Shown here piece by piece: positions 36,102-44,273 of a stretch of DNA of 64,000 nt. The first letter of the stretch is position 1; each line of letters begins with the position of its first letter. The stretch comes from Mesorhizobium sp. ORS 3359. GTDB taxonomy: Bacteria > Pseudomonadota > Alphaproteobacteria > Rhizobiales > Rhizobiaceae. Below the pieces are notes generated by a model, which was not told the DNA's origin, made no database searches, and worked only from the letters and a program-made list of their open reading frames with translations. Both the position numbers and the translations under genes were made by a program. Location of the stretch: positions 26,144-90,143 of the forward strand of contig CCNC01000180.1 in the NCBI GenBank assembly GCA_000824845.1. The letters are read 5' to 3'.

Positions 36102-37136
36102 TTACGTCAACAGGTCGACCTGCGGCCCCCAAGTGTCGGAGAGCACAAAGCCGGCAGGGAACGGTTCGTCATCCGCAATCCGCAACTCCGAGCGCCCGAA
36201 GATGTAACCACGACCTGTGACGCGCGGCAGCACTGCCTTGCGACCGCCGATTTCGGCTTCGCCGATCGCCTCGGCCGTGAACTCGCCGCCGATGATCGAA
36301 CGCGAGACATGGGTATCACCGATTTTCAACAGGCCGCGCGCAAACAGCGCCGCAAGATTGGCTGAACTTCCGGTGCCGCATGGAGAGCGGTCTACCCGGC
36401 CCGGCGGCAGCGTCGTGCAGGTGCGGACCGCGCCATCGGGTTCGCGATCGCGAAACATGACGTAAGCAATCTCGTCGACGCCCGAGAGCGTCGGGTGCTT
36501 CACCGTCACCTGCTCTGCGAGGAGGCTCTTAAGCTCGATACCGGCTTCGGCGAGGCCGCGCGCGTTGGAAGGCTTGATGGAAAGGCCGATCTGACCGACA
36601 TCAACCAGCGCATAATAGACTCCGCCGAACGCGACATCGACATTGACCTTGCCCCATTGCGGCGTTTCGATTGCGTGGTCAAGCAGCTCCGCGAAGCTCG
36701 GCACGTTATCGAGGCTGACGGACAGGCAGCGCCCGTTTTCACAGCGCGCCCGGGCCACGATGAGGCCAGCAGGCGTGTCCAGCCGCACGACGGTCTCCGG
36801 CTCGCGCATGGCGACGCGTCCGCTTTCGAGAAGCGCCGTGACGACGCAAATGCAGTTGCTGCCGGACATAGGATGAGCCTTGTCGGCCTGCAACACGATG
36901 AAACCGGCATCCGCATCGGCTCGGGTTGGCGTGACAATGAGGTTCACCGACATGGCGACATTCGCGCGCGGTTCTCTGCTGACGAATCGACGCAGGCTAT
37001 CATCCACAGCGTTGATGTGGTTCATCTTGTCGAGCATGGTGCTGCCTGGGATTTCCCGCGCGCCGCCGGTCAACACATGACCGACCTCGCCCTGGCAATG
37101 GACGAGCAAAAGATCGAGGGATTTTTCGAAGCGCAT
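36102..37136 (-). CDS. Proline racemase family: hydroxyproline 2-epimerase
   Basis: A 344-residue proline-racemase-family enzyme, last gene of the operon, with AGGAG 8 bases before the ATG. The two catalytic positions are Ser91 (HPMSGSNCICVVTALLESG) and Cys253 (DRSPCGTGSSANLA). This Ser/Cys arrangement is found in enzymes epimerising 4-hydroxy-L-proline (and 3-hydroxyproline) at C2, while Cys/Thr versions are dehydratases. The probable reaction is trans-4-hydroxy-L-proline to cis-4-hydroxy-D-proline. The neighbouring FAD dehydrogenase, DapA-like deaminase and importer fit the later steps of that pathway. A T3LHyp-related substrate cannot be excluded. Confidence 0.85.
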   Translation of the reverse strand: MRFEKSLDLLLVHCQGEVGHVLTGGAREIPGSTMLDKMNHINAVDDSLRRFVSREPRANVAMSVNLIVTPTRADADAGFIVLQADKAHPMSGSNCICVVTALLESGRVAMREPETVVRLDTPAGLIVARARCENGRCLSVSLDNVPSFAELLDHAIETPQWGKVNVDVAFGGVYYALVDVGQIGLSIKPSNARGLAEAGIELKSLLAEQVTVKHPTLSGVDEIAYVMFRDREPDGAVRTCTTLPPGRVDRSPCGTGSSANLAALFARGLLKIGDTHVSRSIIGGEFTAEAIGEAEIGGRKAVLPRVTGRGYIFGRSELRIADDEPFPAGFVLSDTWGPQVDLLT

Positions 37137-37146
37137 GTGCCGGCTC

Positions 37147-37251
37147 CTACCAGGCCCGGGGGTCGTTGATGACGTATTTCGTGATGACCTGAGTGCTGCC
37201 GCCCTTCACAGGCTGAACCCATTTGCCATCGATATAGAGTTGGCTTCGCAT
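37147..37251 (-). pseudogene. Aldehyde dehydrogenase N-terminal stub
   Basis: A 34-codon frame MRSQLYIDGKWVQPVKGGST... matches the beginning of NAD-dependent aldehyde dehydrogenases (LYIDGKWV) but then departs and stops. It retains a strong ribosome binding site (GGAAGGGAAGGACC before the ATG). In hydroxyproline operons an alpha-ketoglutarate semialdehyde dehydrogenase performs the last step; this stub is probably what is left of it after an internal deletion. That activity would have to come from elsewhere. Confidence 0.65.
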
Positions 37252-37286
37252 GGTCCTTCCCTTCCTGTCGAGCATCGCGGCGCCTT

Positions 37287-38546
37287 CTAGAAGCGGTCGA
37301 CGCGATAGGGATTCATATCGATGGGCGGCTTGGCGCCCGTTATGAGATCGGCCATCAGCCGGCCGGTGGTCGCCGCATACGTCAGTCCCAAATGCCCATG
37401 CCCGGTTGCATAGAAAACATTGCGATGCTTCGCGGAAGGTCCCATGACTGGTACCGTGTCGGGCAAAGCAGGGCGGTGCCCCATCCATTCGCTGGCCTCG
37501 TCGACCGTCAGGTCCGGCAAGGCTTCCTTCGCCCGCTTCACCAGCACCTTGGCACGGCGGTAGTCCGGCGGAGCATCGAGGCCCGCCATTTCCACGGTGC
37601 CGCCGACGCGTATGCCGCCGGCCGTAGGCGTCACCATGAAGGCTCGGGCTGGCCAGATGATCGAGTGGCGCATGGAAATGCCCGGGGCCATGATCTGCGT
37701 GGAATAGCCGCGCTCGGTCACGAGGGGAATCGGTTCGCCCAGCTTGGCGGACAAGCCGGCAGTATAGGCCCCGGCGGCAAGCACGACGCGATCGGCCTCG
37801 AGGCGTCGCCCGTCCTTGAGGCGCAGCGCGGAAATCCCTGTCTCACTTTGCTCGAAGGCCACGACATCGCCTCGCACAACCGTGCCGGCCAGCGCCTGAA
37901 ACGCCTCGACCAGCGCTACGACCAGCTTGTACGGATTTGATATTGAGCGGTTGTCGGGGAAAAGGACTGCCTTGCCGATCTTGTTCGCAAGTGCCGGTTC
38001 CAGATCGCGGATTGCGTCGCCGCGGAGTACCTGATGGCGGAAACCGAAGCGCTCGAGTATCTTAATATGCTTGCAGTCAGCGCGGAATTCCGCCTCGTCG
38101 GCATAAAGGCTGAGACAACCCTCGGCACTCAGCATGTGCTGCAGCCCCGTCTCGCTCAGAAGCGCTGCCAGGTCTTCGTGTACGCGCCCGCAGAGCGCGG
38201 CACCGGCGGCTTCCAGTTCGCGCAGTTTCGACGGCCGGCTGGCGGCGAGAAAGCGCAGGAACCACGGTACCAGCCTCAGCATGTAGGCGGGGCGGATTCG
38301 CACCGGGCCTTCCGGATCGAGCAGCCATTTCGGCATTTGCTTCCAGACACCGGGTCGCGATGCCGGCATGAACTCGGTCACCGCGATGCTCGCCATGTTG
38401 CCGAAGGATGCACCCCTGCCCGGCTGATTTCGATCAATCAGAACCACGGTCTCGCCGCGCCGCTGCAACGTGTAGGCTATCGTGGTGCCGATTATGCCGG
38501 CGCCAACGGCCACGATCTTTGAGTTCCGTTGTTGCGATCGAGCCAT
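37287..38546 (-). CDS. D-amino-acid dehydrogenase (DadA-like), probable D-hydroxyproline dehydrogenase
   Basis: A 419-residue FAD-dependent oxidoreductase of the DAO/DadA family. The dinucleotide-binding motif is at the N-terminus (IVAVGAGIIGTTIAYTLQRRGETVVLIDR), the DAO core in the middle (LEADRVVLAAGAYTAGLSAKLG) and the C-terminal FAD-binding end (GHRPALPDTVPVMGPSAKHRNVFYATGHGHLGLTYA). In this operon it would oxidise cis-4-hydroxy-D-proline to pyrroline-4-hydroxy-2-carboxylate, supplying electrons to the respiratory chain. It starts 6 bases after the DapA-like stop. Confidence 0.85.
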   Translation of the reverse strand: MARSQQRNSKIVAVGAGIIGTTIAYTLQRRGETVVLIDRNQPGRGASFGNMASIAVTEFMPASRPGVWKQMPKWLLDPEGPVRIRPAYMLRLVPWFLRFLAASRPSKLRELEAAGAALCGRVHEDLAALLSETGLQHMLSAEGCLSLYADEAEFRADCKHIKILERFGFRHQVLRGDAIRDLEPALANKIGKAVLFPDNRSISNPYKLVVALVEAFQALAGTVVRGDVVAFEQSETGISALRLKDGRRLEADRVVLAAGAYTAGLSAKLGEPIPLVTERGYSTQIMAPGISMRHSIIWPARAFMVTPTAGGIRVGGTVEMAGLDAPPDYRRAKVLVKRAKEALPDLTVDEASEWMGHRPALPDTVPVMGPSAKHRNVFYATGHGHLGLTYAATTGRLMADLITGAKPPIDMNPYRVDRF

Positions 38547-38552
38547 CCTCGA

Positions 38553-39428
38553 TCAACCCAGGACGGGAGCCATCGCCTTTGCGAAGGCCACCTTTTCTTC
38601 CTCGTTCAATGGCAGCAGCGGTCCGCGACCATTACCGACCGGGGTTCCGGCCAACTCACAACCATACTTCACCTTTTGCACGAACTTGCCGCTCTCCAGG
38701 CTCGACATGGCTCCGTAGATCACCTGCATCTTGTCGCGAGCACCGATCCAGTCACTGGACTCGATCGTCTTCACGAGGTCCACACAGGCCTTGGCCATGC
38801 AATTCGCGGGACCGCAAATCCAGGAGGTCGCGCCCCAAAGATAGAAGTCCAGCGTCTGGTCGTCCGAACCGTTGGTGACCTGGTAGCGGTCGCCATAGCG
38901 CGAGCGGATGTCGATGGCGCGCAGCAAGTTGCCGCTGGATTCCTTGATGCCGATGATGCGCGGCTCGTCGACGAATGCGTCCAGCACCTCAAGCCCTACT
39001 TCGACACCCACCTTGGGCGGATAATTATAGACGACGATCTCAACGTCCACGGCATCCAACACCGCGCGATAGTGCGAGATGAGCTCGTTCGGCGCTGGCG
39101 TTGCATAGTAGGGCGCCGAAAGCAGCACGGTGCCGTAGCCAAGGGAGCGCGCGCGCTTGGTGTGCTCGATTACTTCCCAGGTTGACCCAGCATTCGTTCC
39201 GGCGATCAGAAGTTCGTCCTTGTTGGCGAACTCGGCCACGAACTTCAGGACTGAAGCGCGCTCGTCCGCCGTCATCGCATTGTATTCGCCTGTCGAGCCG
39301 CAAGGCACCCAACCCGATACTCCGTCGGCGCGCAGCTTGGTCAGCAGCTTCTCGAACGCCTTGAAATCGATCTTTCCCGTGGCATCAAATGGCGTCACCA
39401 AGGCCGGCATCACACCTTTTAGCTTCAT
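38553..39428 (-). CDS. DapA-family lyase, probable pyrroline-hydroxycarboxylate deaminase
   Basis: A 291-residue DHDPS/NAL-superfamily protein. The ATG at 39428 (MKLKGVMPALVTPF) gives the family start. Features are the substrate loop PCGSTGEYNAMTADER, catalytic Tyr in VVYNYPPK (134 or 136) and the Schiff-base Lys162 in IIGIKESSGN. Dihydrodipicolinate synthase itself is unlikely in this catabolic context; members next to hydroxyproline epimerases deaminate 1-pyrroline-4-hydroxy-2-carboxylate to alpha-ketoglutarate semialdehyde. The role is inferred from the operon. Confidence 0.83.
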   Translation of the reverse strand: MKLKGVMPALVTPFDATGKIDFKAFEKLLTKLRADGVSGWVPCGSTGEYNAMTADERASVLKFVAEFANKDELLIAGTNAGSTWEVIEHTKRARSLGYGTVLLSAPYYATPAPNELISHYRAVLDAVDVEIVVYNYPPKVGVEVGLEVLDAFVDEPRIIGIKESSGNLLRAIDIRSRYGDRYQVTNGSDDQTLDFYLWGATSWICGPANCMAKACVDLVKTIESSDWIGARDKMQVIYGAMSSLESGKFVQKVKYGCELAGTPVGNGRGPLLPLNEEEKVAFAKAMAPVLG

Positions 39429-39461
39429 AATCTTCTCCTTTGTCTTTGTGGATCGCACGGT

Positions 39462-40130
39462 TCAGACCGCTAGTTTCTGGAGGATGCGCCTCTCGATCAC
39501 AGTCACCGCCCTGGTCAGTGGAAACGCGATGACGAAGTAGATCAGGGCGACGACCGTCAGGACCTCGACCGGACGCGCCGTATTGTTGGAAATGTTCGAG
39601 CCGATGAACATCAGGTCGGCCATGCCGACCGCCGACACGAGTGCGCTTTCCTTGAAGAGGCTCACGCAATTCGACAGCAAGGTGGGGATGGCGCGCAGCA
39701 AAGCCTGGGGAAGCACAACGCTCGTAATCTGCGCCCACCGTGGCAGGCCGAGAGCCACGCAGGCATCAAACTGCTCGCGTCCGATCGATTTAAGGGATGC
39801 CCGGAACGTCTCGCTGGTGATTGCCCCCATGTAGAGCGTAAGTGCGATGACCCCGGAGGCGAAGTTCGAGAGTTCAATGCCGAGCAGCAATGGCAGGCAG
39901 AAGAAAATCCAGAAAAGCTGAATCAGGACCGGAGTGCCTCGGAAGAACTCGACATAGACGCTCGACAAATTGCGGAGCGGAAGATTTGTGGATGTCCTCG
40001 CCAGCCCGACCGCAAAGCCGATTGCGCAGCCCAGGACGATGCAGATCAAAGTGAGTTCCAGCGTGGTGAGAAGGCCTTGCAAAAGCGCGTCGCGGAACCG
40101 CAGGACGGCGGTGAAATCGAGAGAGTCCAT
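39462..40130 (-). CDS. Amino-acid ABC transporter permease
   Basis: A 222-residue HisMQ-type permease. The ATG at 40130 (MDSLDFTAVLRF) follows a strong GGAGGTGG site; an upstream in-frame codon at 40151 would overlap the previous gene. The family loop is present (FRASLKSIGREQFDACVALGLPRWAQITSVVLPQALLRAIPTLLSN), which couples to the ATPase. About five membrane helices are predicted by eye. It pairs with the permease at 40141 to import an amino acid, here probably hydroxyproline or a relative. Confidence 0.92.
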   Translation of the reverse strand: MDSLDFTAVLRFRDALLQGLLTTLELTLICIVLGCAIGFAVGLARTSTNLPLRNLSSVYVEFFRGTPVLIQLFWIFFCLPLLLGIELSNFASGVIALTLYMGAITSETFRASLKSIGREQFDACVALGLPRWAQITSVVLPQALLRAIPTLLSNCVSLFKESALVSAVGMADLMFIGSNISNNTARPVEVLTVVALIYFVIAFPLTRAVTVIERRILQKLAV

Positions 40131-40140
40131 GGGCCACCTC

Positions 40141-40809
40141 CTATCCGGCAACCGCCAAGCGGCGACGCTCGAGATAATCGACGAGCTGGGTCACCGGGAA
40201 CGAGACGGCGAAATAAATCAGCGCCGCCACGGAGAAGGTCTCGATTGGGCGATATGTTTGGGTCGCGAGAGATTTCGCCTGATACATCAGGTCCTGGACG
40301 GCCACGATCGCCACGAGCGCGCTCTGCTGGAAGATTACTATGCCGTTGGTCAGCAAAACGGGGATCGAGGCACGAATGGCAGTCGGCAGGACGATATAGA
40401 GGATGCGCTGAACAGGGTTCAGCCCAAGCGCGATGCCGGCGTCGAGCTGTTCGCGCGGAATGGCCTGGATGGAGGCACGGTAGGCTTCGGCGTTGAACGC
40501 GGCGAGGTTGAATCCCAGAGCCAATATGCCCATGGTGATGGAGCCCAGAAACACGTTGAAGAGCATCGGCACGCAGTAAAAGAACCAGATGATCTGAACG
40601 AGCGCAGGCGTGCAGCGGAAAAACTCCACGAAAAGGATCACTGGCAGCCGCACCAGGCGCCAGGGGCTCATCAAGAGCAACGCGAGCACAAAGCCTAGCG
40701 TGAGGCCGATCGCATTCGCGGCTACCGTAAGCTGGAGAGTCACCGCGAGGCCGTCGAAAAGTGGACCAAGATTGCGCGTGACGGACTGGAAATCGAAACT
40801 GTAGTTCAT
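40141..40809 (-). CDS. Amino-acid ABC transporter permease
   Basis: A second HisMQ-type permease of 222 residues with the coupling loop YRASIQAIPREQLDAGIALGLNPVQRILYIVLPTAIRASIPVLLTN. The N-terminal helix LAVTLQLTVAANAIGLTLGFVLALLL is typical. It starts 9 bases after the ATPase stop and is followed within 10 bases by the other permease, so both are translated from one transcript in equal amounts. Confidence 0.92.
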   Translation of the reverse strand: MNYSFDFQSVTRNLGPLFDGLAVTLQLTVAANAIGLTLGFVLALLLMSPWRLVRLPVILFVEFFRCTPALVQIIWFFYCVPMLFNVFLGSITMGILALGFNLAAFNAEAYRASIQAIPREQLDAGIALGLNPVQRILYIVLPTAIRASIPVLLTNGIVIFQQSALVAIVAVQDLMYQAKSLATQTYRPIETFSVAALIYFAVSFPVTQLVDYLERRRLAVAG

Positions 40810-40818
40810 CGCGCCGCC

Positions 40819-41604
40819 TCACTGCCGAATGTGGAAGACGCGGTCGATGAAGTCCCGGGTTCTCTCCTCCTTCGGAGAGCCGAGCACCTGCTCAGGCGGA
40901 CCGTCCTCGACGATCACGCCACCCGCACAGAACAACACCCGCGAGGCGATGTTTTTGGCAAACCACATGTCGTGCGTGACAATCATCATCGGCATGTCTT
41001 GCTTGGCGAGTTGAAGAATGACCTGCTCAACCTCGCCGACGAGTTCCGGATCAAGGGCCGAAGTCACCTCATCGAAAAGCATCAGCCTGGGATCAAGCAT
41101 GAGCGCGCGAGCAATGGCGACACGCTGCTTCTGGCCACCGGACAGCTGGGAGGGATAGGCGGTCAGTTTTTCGCCAAGACCGAACCGGGTAAGCAGCGCG
41201 GCCGCTCTTTCGGATGCCTTGACCTTGTTCTCGCCGCGGACCTTGCACGGAGCAAGGATCAGGTTCTGCATCACGTTCAGATGAGGGAACAGCGTGTAGT
41301 GCTGGAAGACCATCCCGATCGAGCGTCGCACTGCGATATCGATAACGGTGCGCGCCGGGGTCGCACCCGCCCGAATGTATGGCTTGCCGGCGAGAGTGAC
41401 CGATCCGCCGTTGATGGTTTCCAAGCCCATCATGACCCTGAGCAGCGTGCTTTTGCCGCCGCCGCTGGGACCGATCACGACCAGCCTCTCGCCCGGTTTC
41501 ATGGTCAGATCGATACCCTTGAGAACTTTGAGGGCTCCATAGCTCTTTTGGAGCCCGCTCACGCTGACAAGCGGAGCTGCCGGCTGATCGCGCATGGCGG
41601 ACAC
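40819..41604 (-). CDS. Amino-acid ABC transporter ATP-binding protein
   Basis: A 261-residue GlnQ/HisP-type ATPase: Walker A GPSGGGKST near residue 51, Q-loop VFQHYTLFPHLNVMQN, signature LSGGQKQRVAIARAL, Walker B RLMLFDEVTSALDPE and the H-loop MMIVTHD. The Walker B segment carries the usual final Glu. It energises the two permeases that follow. It is separated from the solute-binding gene by 72 bases. Confidence 0.96.
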   Translation of the reverse strand: MSAMRDQPAAPLVSVSGLQKSYGALKVLKGIDLTMKPGERLVVIGPSGGGKSTLLRVMMGLETINGGSVTLAGKPYIRAGATPARTVIDIAVRRSIGMVFQHYTLFPHLNVMQNLILAPCKVRGENKVKASERAAALLTRFGLGEKLTAYPSQLSGGQKQRVAIARALMLDPRLMLFDEVTSALDPELVGEVEQVILQLAKQDMPMMIVTHDMWFAKNIASRVLFCAGGVIVEDGPPEQVLGSPKEERTRDFIDRVFHIRQ

Positions 41605-41676
41605 CCTGATTTTGTTCGGGTTTCGTGACTAGCAATGAGGGCCGGACAATCACGTCGCGGCCCTCTTTGGCGAAGC

Positions 41677-42507
41677 CTATTTCGCGCCCTTGAGCACTTC
41701 GTCGTTTGCTTTCTTGATCAGTTCGTCCACCTGGCCCGTCGCGACCCTCTCTTCGAGGAAGATGTTGACAACGTCCACATCGGAGAACGACAGGGCGTGC
41801 GGGAGGCCGAAGGCAACGCCTTGCTTGGCCAGCGCCGGCGTCGGATTCAGGGCGACAGCCCAATCGGGATTGGCCTGCGTGAACAGCGCGTTCGTGTCCG
41901 AAGCGTCCACAAGGATGTCCGCACGGTGCGATTTCAACGCCAGGCGGGTCTCGTCGTTTCCTGGAAGCCGCAGCACTTGCGCCTGCTTGACCGCCGCAGA
42001 GATAGCCTTGTCCTGCGCAGTACCGGACATGACGGCCAGCGTAATGCCGGGCTTGTCGATATCCGCGACCGACTTGGCATCCGCAGGGATCTTGGAGTTG
42101 CTCTTATTATAGGCCAACGAGATCTGGTACTCCATCGCGGGAATGGAGAAGTTCACCGCCATGGCGCGCGGCGGGGTGCGATTGAGCGCCAACGAGAGGT
42201 CCCACTTCCCAGCCTGCAGACCGGCGACGATATTGTCCCAGGTCGTGTCGACGAACTGGGGCTTGACCTTTAGGACGTCGGCGAACTCGCGGCAGAGATC
42301 GGCAAAGAATCCCGAATACTCGCCAGTTGCTGGATCGCGCATGACGTAAGGAGCCGCCACGGCGGCCCCGCATCGCAGCACGCCCGCCTTCTGGACGCCC
42401 TGCCAATATCCCTCGGTTGATTGAGCACGGGCCGTGGTCGAGATCATTGCGGCGATCGCAACCGCCGACAGCATCTTCAGGCTGGCGGCAGGAAATCTAG
42501 GCAGCAT
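41677..42507 (-). CDS. Amino-acid ABC transporter solute-binding protein
   Basis: A 276-residue periplasmic protein, first gene of the operon. The start at 42507 (MLPRFPAASLKMLSAVAIAA) gives a proper signal peptide cut after TARAQ; the longer open frame upstream crosses the operators and is not used. The SBP_bac_3 fold is recognisable (GVLRCGAAVAAPYVMRDPATGEYSGFFADLCREFADVL, WDLSLALNRTPPRAMAVNFSIPAMEYQISLAYNK). It captures the imported amino acid. Divergent from the GntR gene. Confidence 0.92.
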   Translation of the reverse strand: MLPRFPAASLKMLSAVAIAAMISTTARAQSTEGYWQGVQKAGVLRCGAAVAAPYVMRDPATGEYSGFFADLCREFADVLKVKPQFVDTTWDNIVAGLQAGKWDLSLALNRTPPRAMAVNFSIPAMEYQISLAYNKSNSKIPADAKSVADIDKPGITLAVMSGTAQDKAISAAVKQAQVLRLPGNDETRLALKSHRADILVDASDTNALFTQANPDWAVALNPTPALAKQGVAFGLPHALSFSDVDVVNIFLEERVATGQVDELIKKANDEVLKGAK

Positions 42508-42577
42508 TGAATTCTCCTCTCTTCGAGCGCCCTCAGGCGCGTTTTCCGCGCAAGTCGGCTCCGGCCGATCAACTTTG

Positions 42578-42624
42578 TGTCGGCACAGTGCCGACATGAT
42601 CATATTGTCGGCACCGTGCCGACA
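42578..42624. promoter_or_regulatory. Two palindromic operators between the SBP and GntR genes
   Basis: Two 19-bp perfect inverted repeats, TGTCGGCACAGTGCCGACA at 42578-42596 and TGTCGGCACCGTGCCGACA at 42606-42624, lie 28 bp apart centre to centre, in the gap between divergent start codons. They differ only in the central base. Their position indicates binding sites for the adjacent GntR/FCD regulator controlling both directions. A weaker TGTCGACA palindrome follows near 42646. Confidence 0.85.
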
Positions 42625-42744
42625 AGTCAACGGAAAAATACGACGTGTCGACATGCCCCGAGATTTGGGGCAAGATGACAATGGCGGCGCATGTCCGAGC
42701 CAGCGCTTAGGCGCGTGCCCTGAGCAATGCATAAGGAAGGCGAA

Positions 42745-43452
42745 ATGGACGCGGGAACAGAGCCAAAACGGACCAAGGGAACGGGTTGGAAAAGCGTCTA
42801 CGACACGCTTCGTGGGGAAATCCTATCTCTGGAACTTCAACCGGGTACGCTTCTGGACGAGACGACGCTGTCGGAGCGGTTCGACATGTCGCGCTCACCC
42901 GTGCGCGAAGCGCTCATTCGGCTCGCGGGCGAAGAGCTTGTCGTGACGCTGCCAAACAGAAGCACCATTGTCGCCCCTATCGAGATCGCAAGCTTCCCGA
43001 AATATGTCGAGGCGCTCGACATCGCGCAGCGGATGAACACTCGTCTCGCGGCTGAGCTTCGCACTGAAGGTGACCTCAAGAACATCGCTCGCCGCGAGCG
43101 CGAGTTCGAGGCAGCAGTCAAATCCGGCAATCATCTGACCATGTCCGAAACCAACAAACAGTTTCACATGGCTATCGCGCATGCCGGCCGGAACCCCTAC
43201 TTAGCCTCGTTCTACGAACGATTGCTGGATCAAGGTAGGCGTATGCTCCATTTGCATTTTGACTTCCTGGAGCGAACCCACGACGGATATCTGCTTACCG
43301 ATGAGCACCATCTCATGTTCACCGCAATCAAAGCGAAGGACGTGGAACAGGCAGACGTTTTGGCGCACGCACATACGCGCCAGTTCCAGGCCAACTTCAT
43401 CAACTTCATGCGCGAGAACTATACGACCGATGTCGCTCTTGGGCCTCCCTAA
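42745..43452 (+). CDS. GntR-family (FCD) transcriptional regulator
   Basis: A 235-residue regulator. The ATG at 42745 (MDAGTEPKRTKGTGW) has AAGGAAGG 4-5 bases upstream and is preferred to the in-frame ATG at 42727. The winged helix is clear (VYDTLRGEILSLELQPGTLLDETTLSERFDMSRSPVREALIRLAGEELV), followed by an FCD ligand-binding domain with metal-site His residues (NKQFHMAIAHAGRNPYL, DEHHLMFTAIKAKD). It probably represses the divergent import/catabolic operon until substrate is present, through the twin palindromes upstream. Confidence 0.93.
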   Translation: MDAGTEPKRTKGTGWKSVYDTLRGEILSLELQPGTLLDETTLSERFDMSRSPVREALIRLAGEELVVTLPNRSTIVAPIEIASFPKYVEALDIAQRMNTRLAAELRTEGDLKNIARREREFEAAVKSGNHLTMSETNKQFHMAIAHAGRNPYLASFYERLLDQGRRMLHLHFDFLERTHDGYLLTDEHHLMFTAIKAKDVEQADVLAHAHTRQFQANFINFMRENYTTDVALGPP

Positions 43453-43642
43453 TGGCGGCCAAATAGGGATGATTGCCCACAGCGTCGGTTTCATGGGAAC
43501 GAGCCGCGGAAGGAACGAAGGGATAGGTGGCCACCTATGCCGCGCACCAGCGCCCGGTGCGACGTGCGGCGCAAGCCGCGAGCCCAGCGAAGCTGGTCGG
43601 TCACTCACAGGGTGCCCTGCGTCCAAGTGAACAGCCGGTTCC

Positions 43643-43750
43643 CAGAAATATTTTGTTGGTATTTCTGTTGGTAACTGCTGCGGTTGAGACTCCCCTACGC
43701 ATCGGAAAACAAATAAGGATTTTCTTTACTTGGATTCCGCCTGCCCACCA
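43643..43750 (+). repeat. Diverged 100-bp direct repeat, copy 1
   Basis: This stretch (starting CAGAAATATTTTGTTGGTAT and ending near TTGGATTCCGCCTGCCCACC) recurs at 45415-45514 in the same orientation with roughly 80 percent identity by eye. The two copies bracket an AbiEii remnant and a GGDEF gene. Its right end coincides with the point where AbiEii-like coding sequence becomes recognisable. Nature unknown: an att-like site, a mobile-element end or a duplicated intergenic element. Confidence 0.75.
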
Positions 43751-44186
43751 TCGTCGAGGTCGATCCGAGACCGACTCCAACCGCGAACAAGTCCTCGAGC
43801 GATACGTCTTCGACGGCCGCCGAGACCGAACGTTTCTCAGGATCGAGATCGACGCCGCGCGTGACAGGGGAGGTCTCAATCTTGACTTCGGCGCCTGCAA
43901 GCCGTGCGGGGATGCGCGTCGCGCCGCCGCCCCCGCCGGCTATGCGTGCGCCTCCAGCCCTTTGATGCCGCCGGTTGCGGCAGACATGATCCTGTTCATG
44001 GTCTCGTCGATATCAGTCAGGCTGTCAGCGCGGTCACGGACCGGCAGATAGGTTAGATCGATATCGACCGACAGCCGTGGCATATCGCGATAGAAAAGAT
44101 TGATGGCGGTACCGCCCTTGAGCGCAAAGGCCAAGCGTCGTCGCGATCTCACCTCGTCTCCGAGCCTACGCCAGTTTTGCGGTCCC
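43751..44186 (-). pseudogene. AbiEii/AbiGii-type toxin remnant
   Basis: The minus strand first encodes an AbiEii nucleotidyltransferase-like start without a proper initiation codon (QNWRRLGDEVRSRRRLAFAL, then KGGTAINLFYRDMPRLSVDI and DLTYLPVRDRADSLTDI), stops at 43940, and continues in another frame with GATRIPARLAGAEVKIETSP, VTRGVDLDPEKRSVSAAVED and SLEDLFA. The end is cut at the direct repeat. AbiEii proteins are toxins of type IV toxin-antitoxin systems; no antitoxin gene is seen. The GG-S-DxD nucleotide-binding core is retained, but the gene is broken. Confidence 0.7.
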
Positions 44187-44273
44187 TTTCAGTTGTTGCG
44201 GCATGTCGCCCCCGATTTGCGCGTTGATTTGTTGAGTAGCGTAATACTCGAAGGAGCAAGCCAAGCGGCCGGG

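Noticed and set aside
43527..44051. Plus-strand frame of 174 codons
   Set aside because: It overlaps the direct repeat and the AbiEii remnant, which is clearly coding on the other strand.
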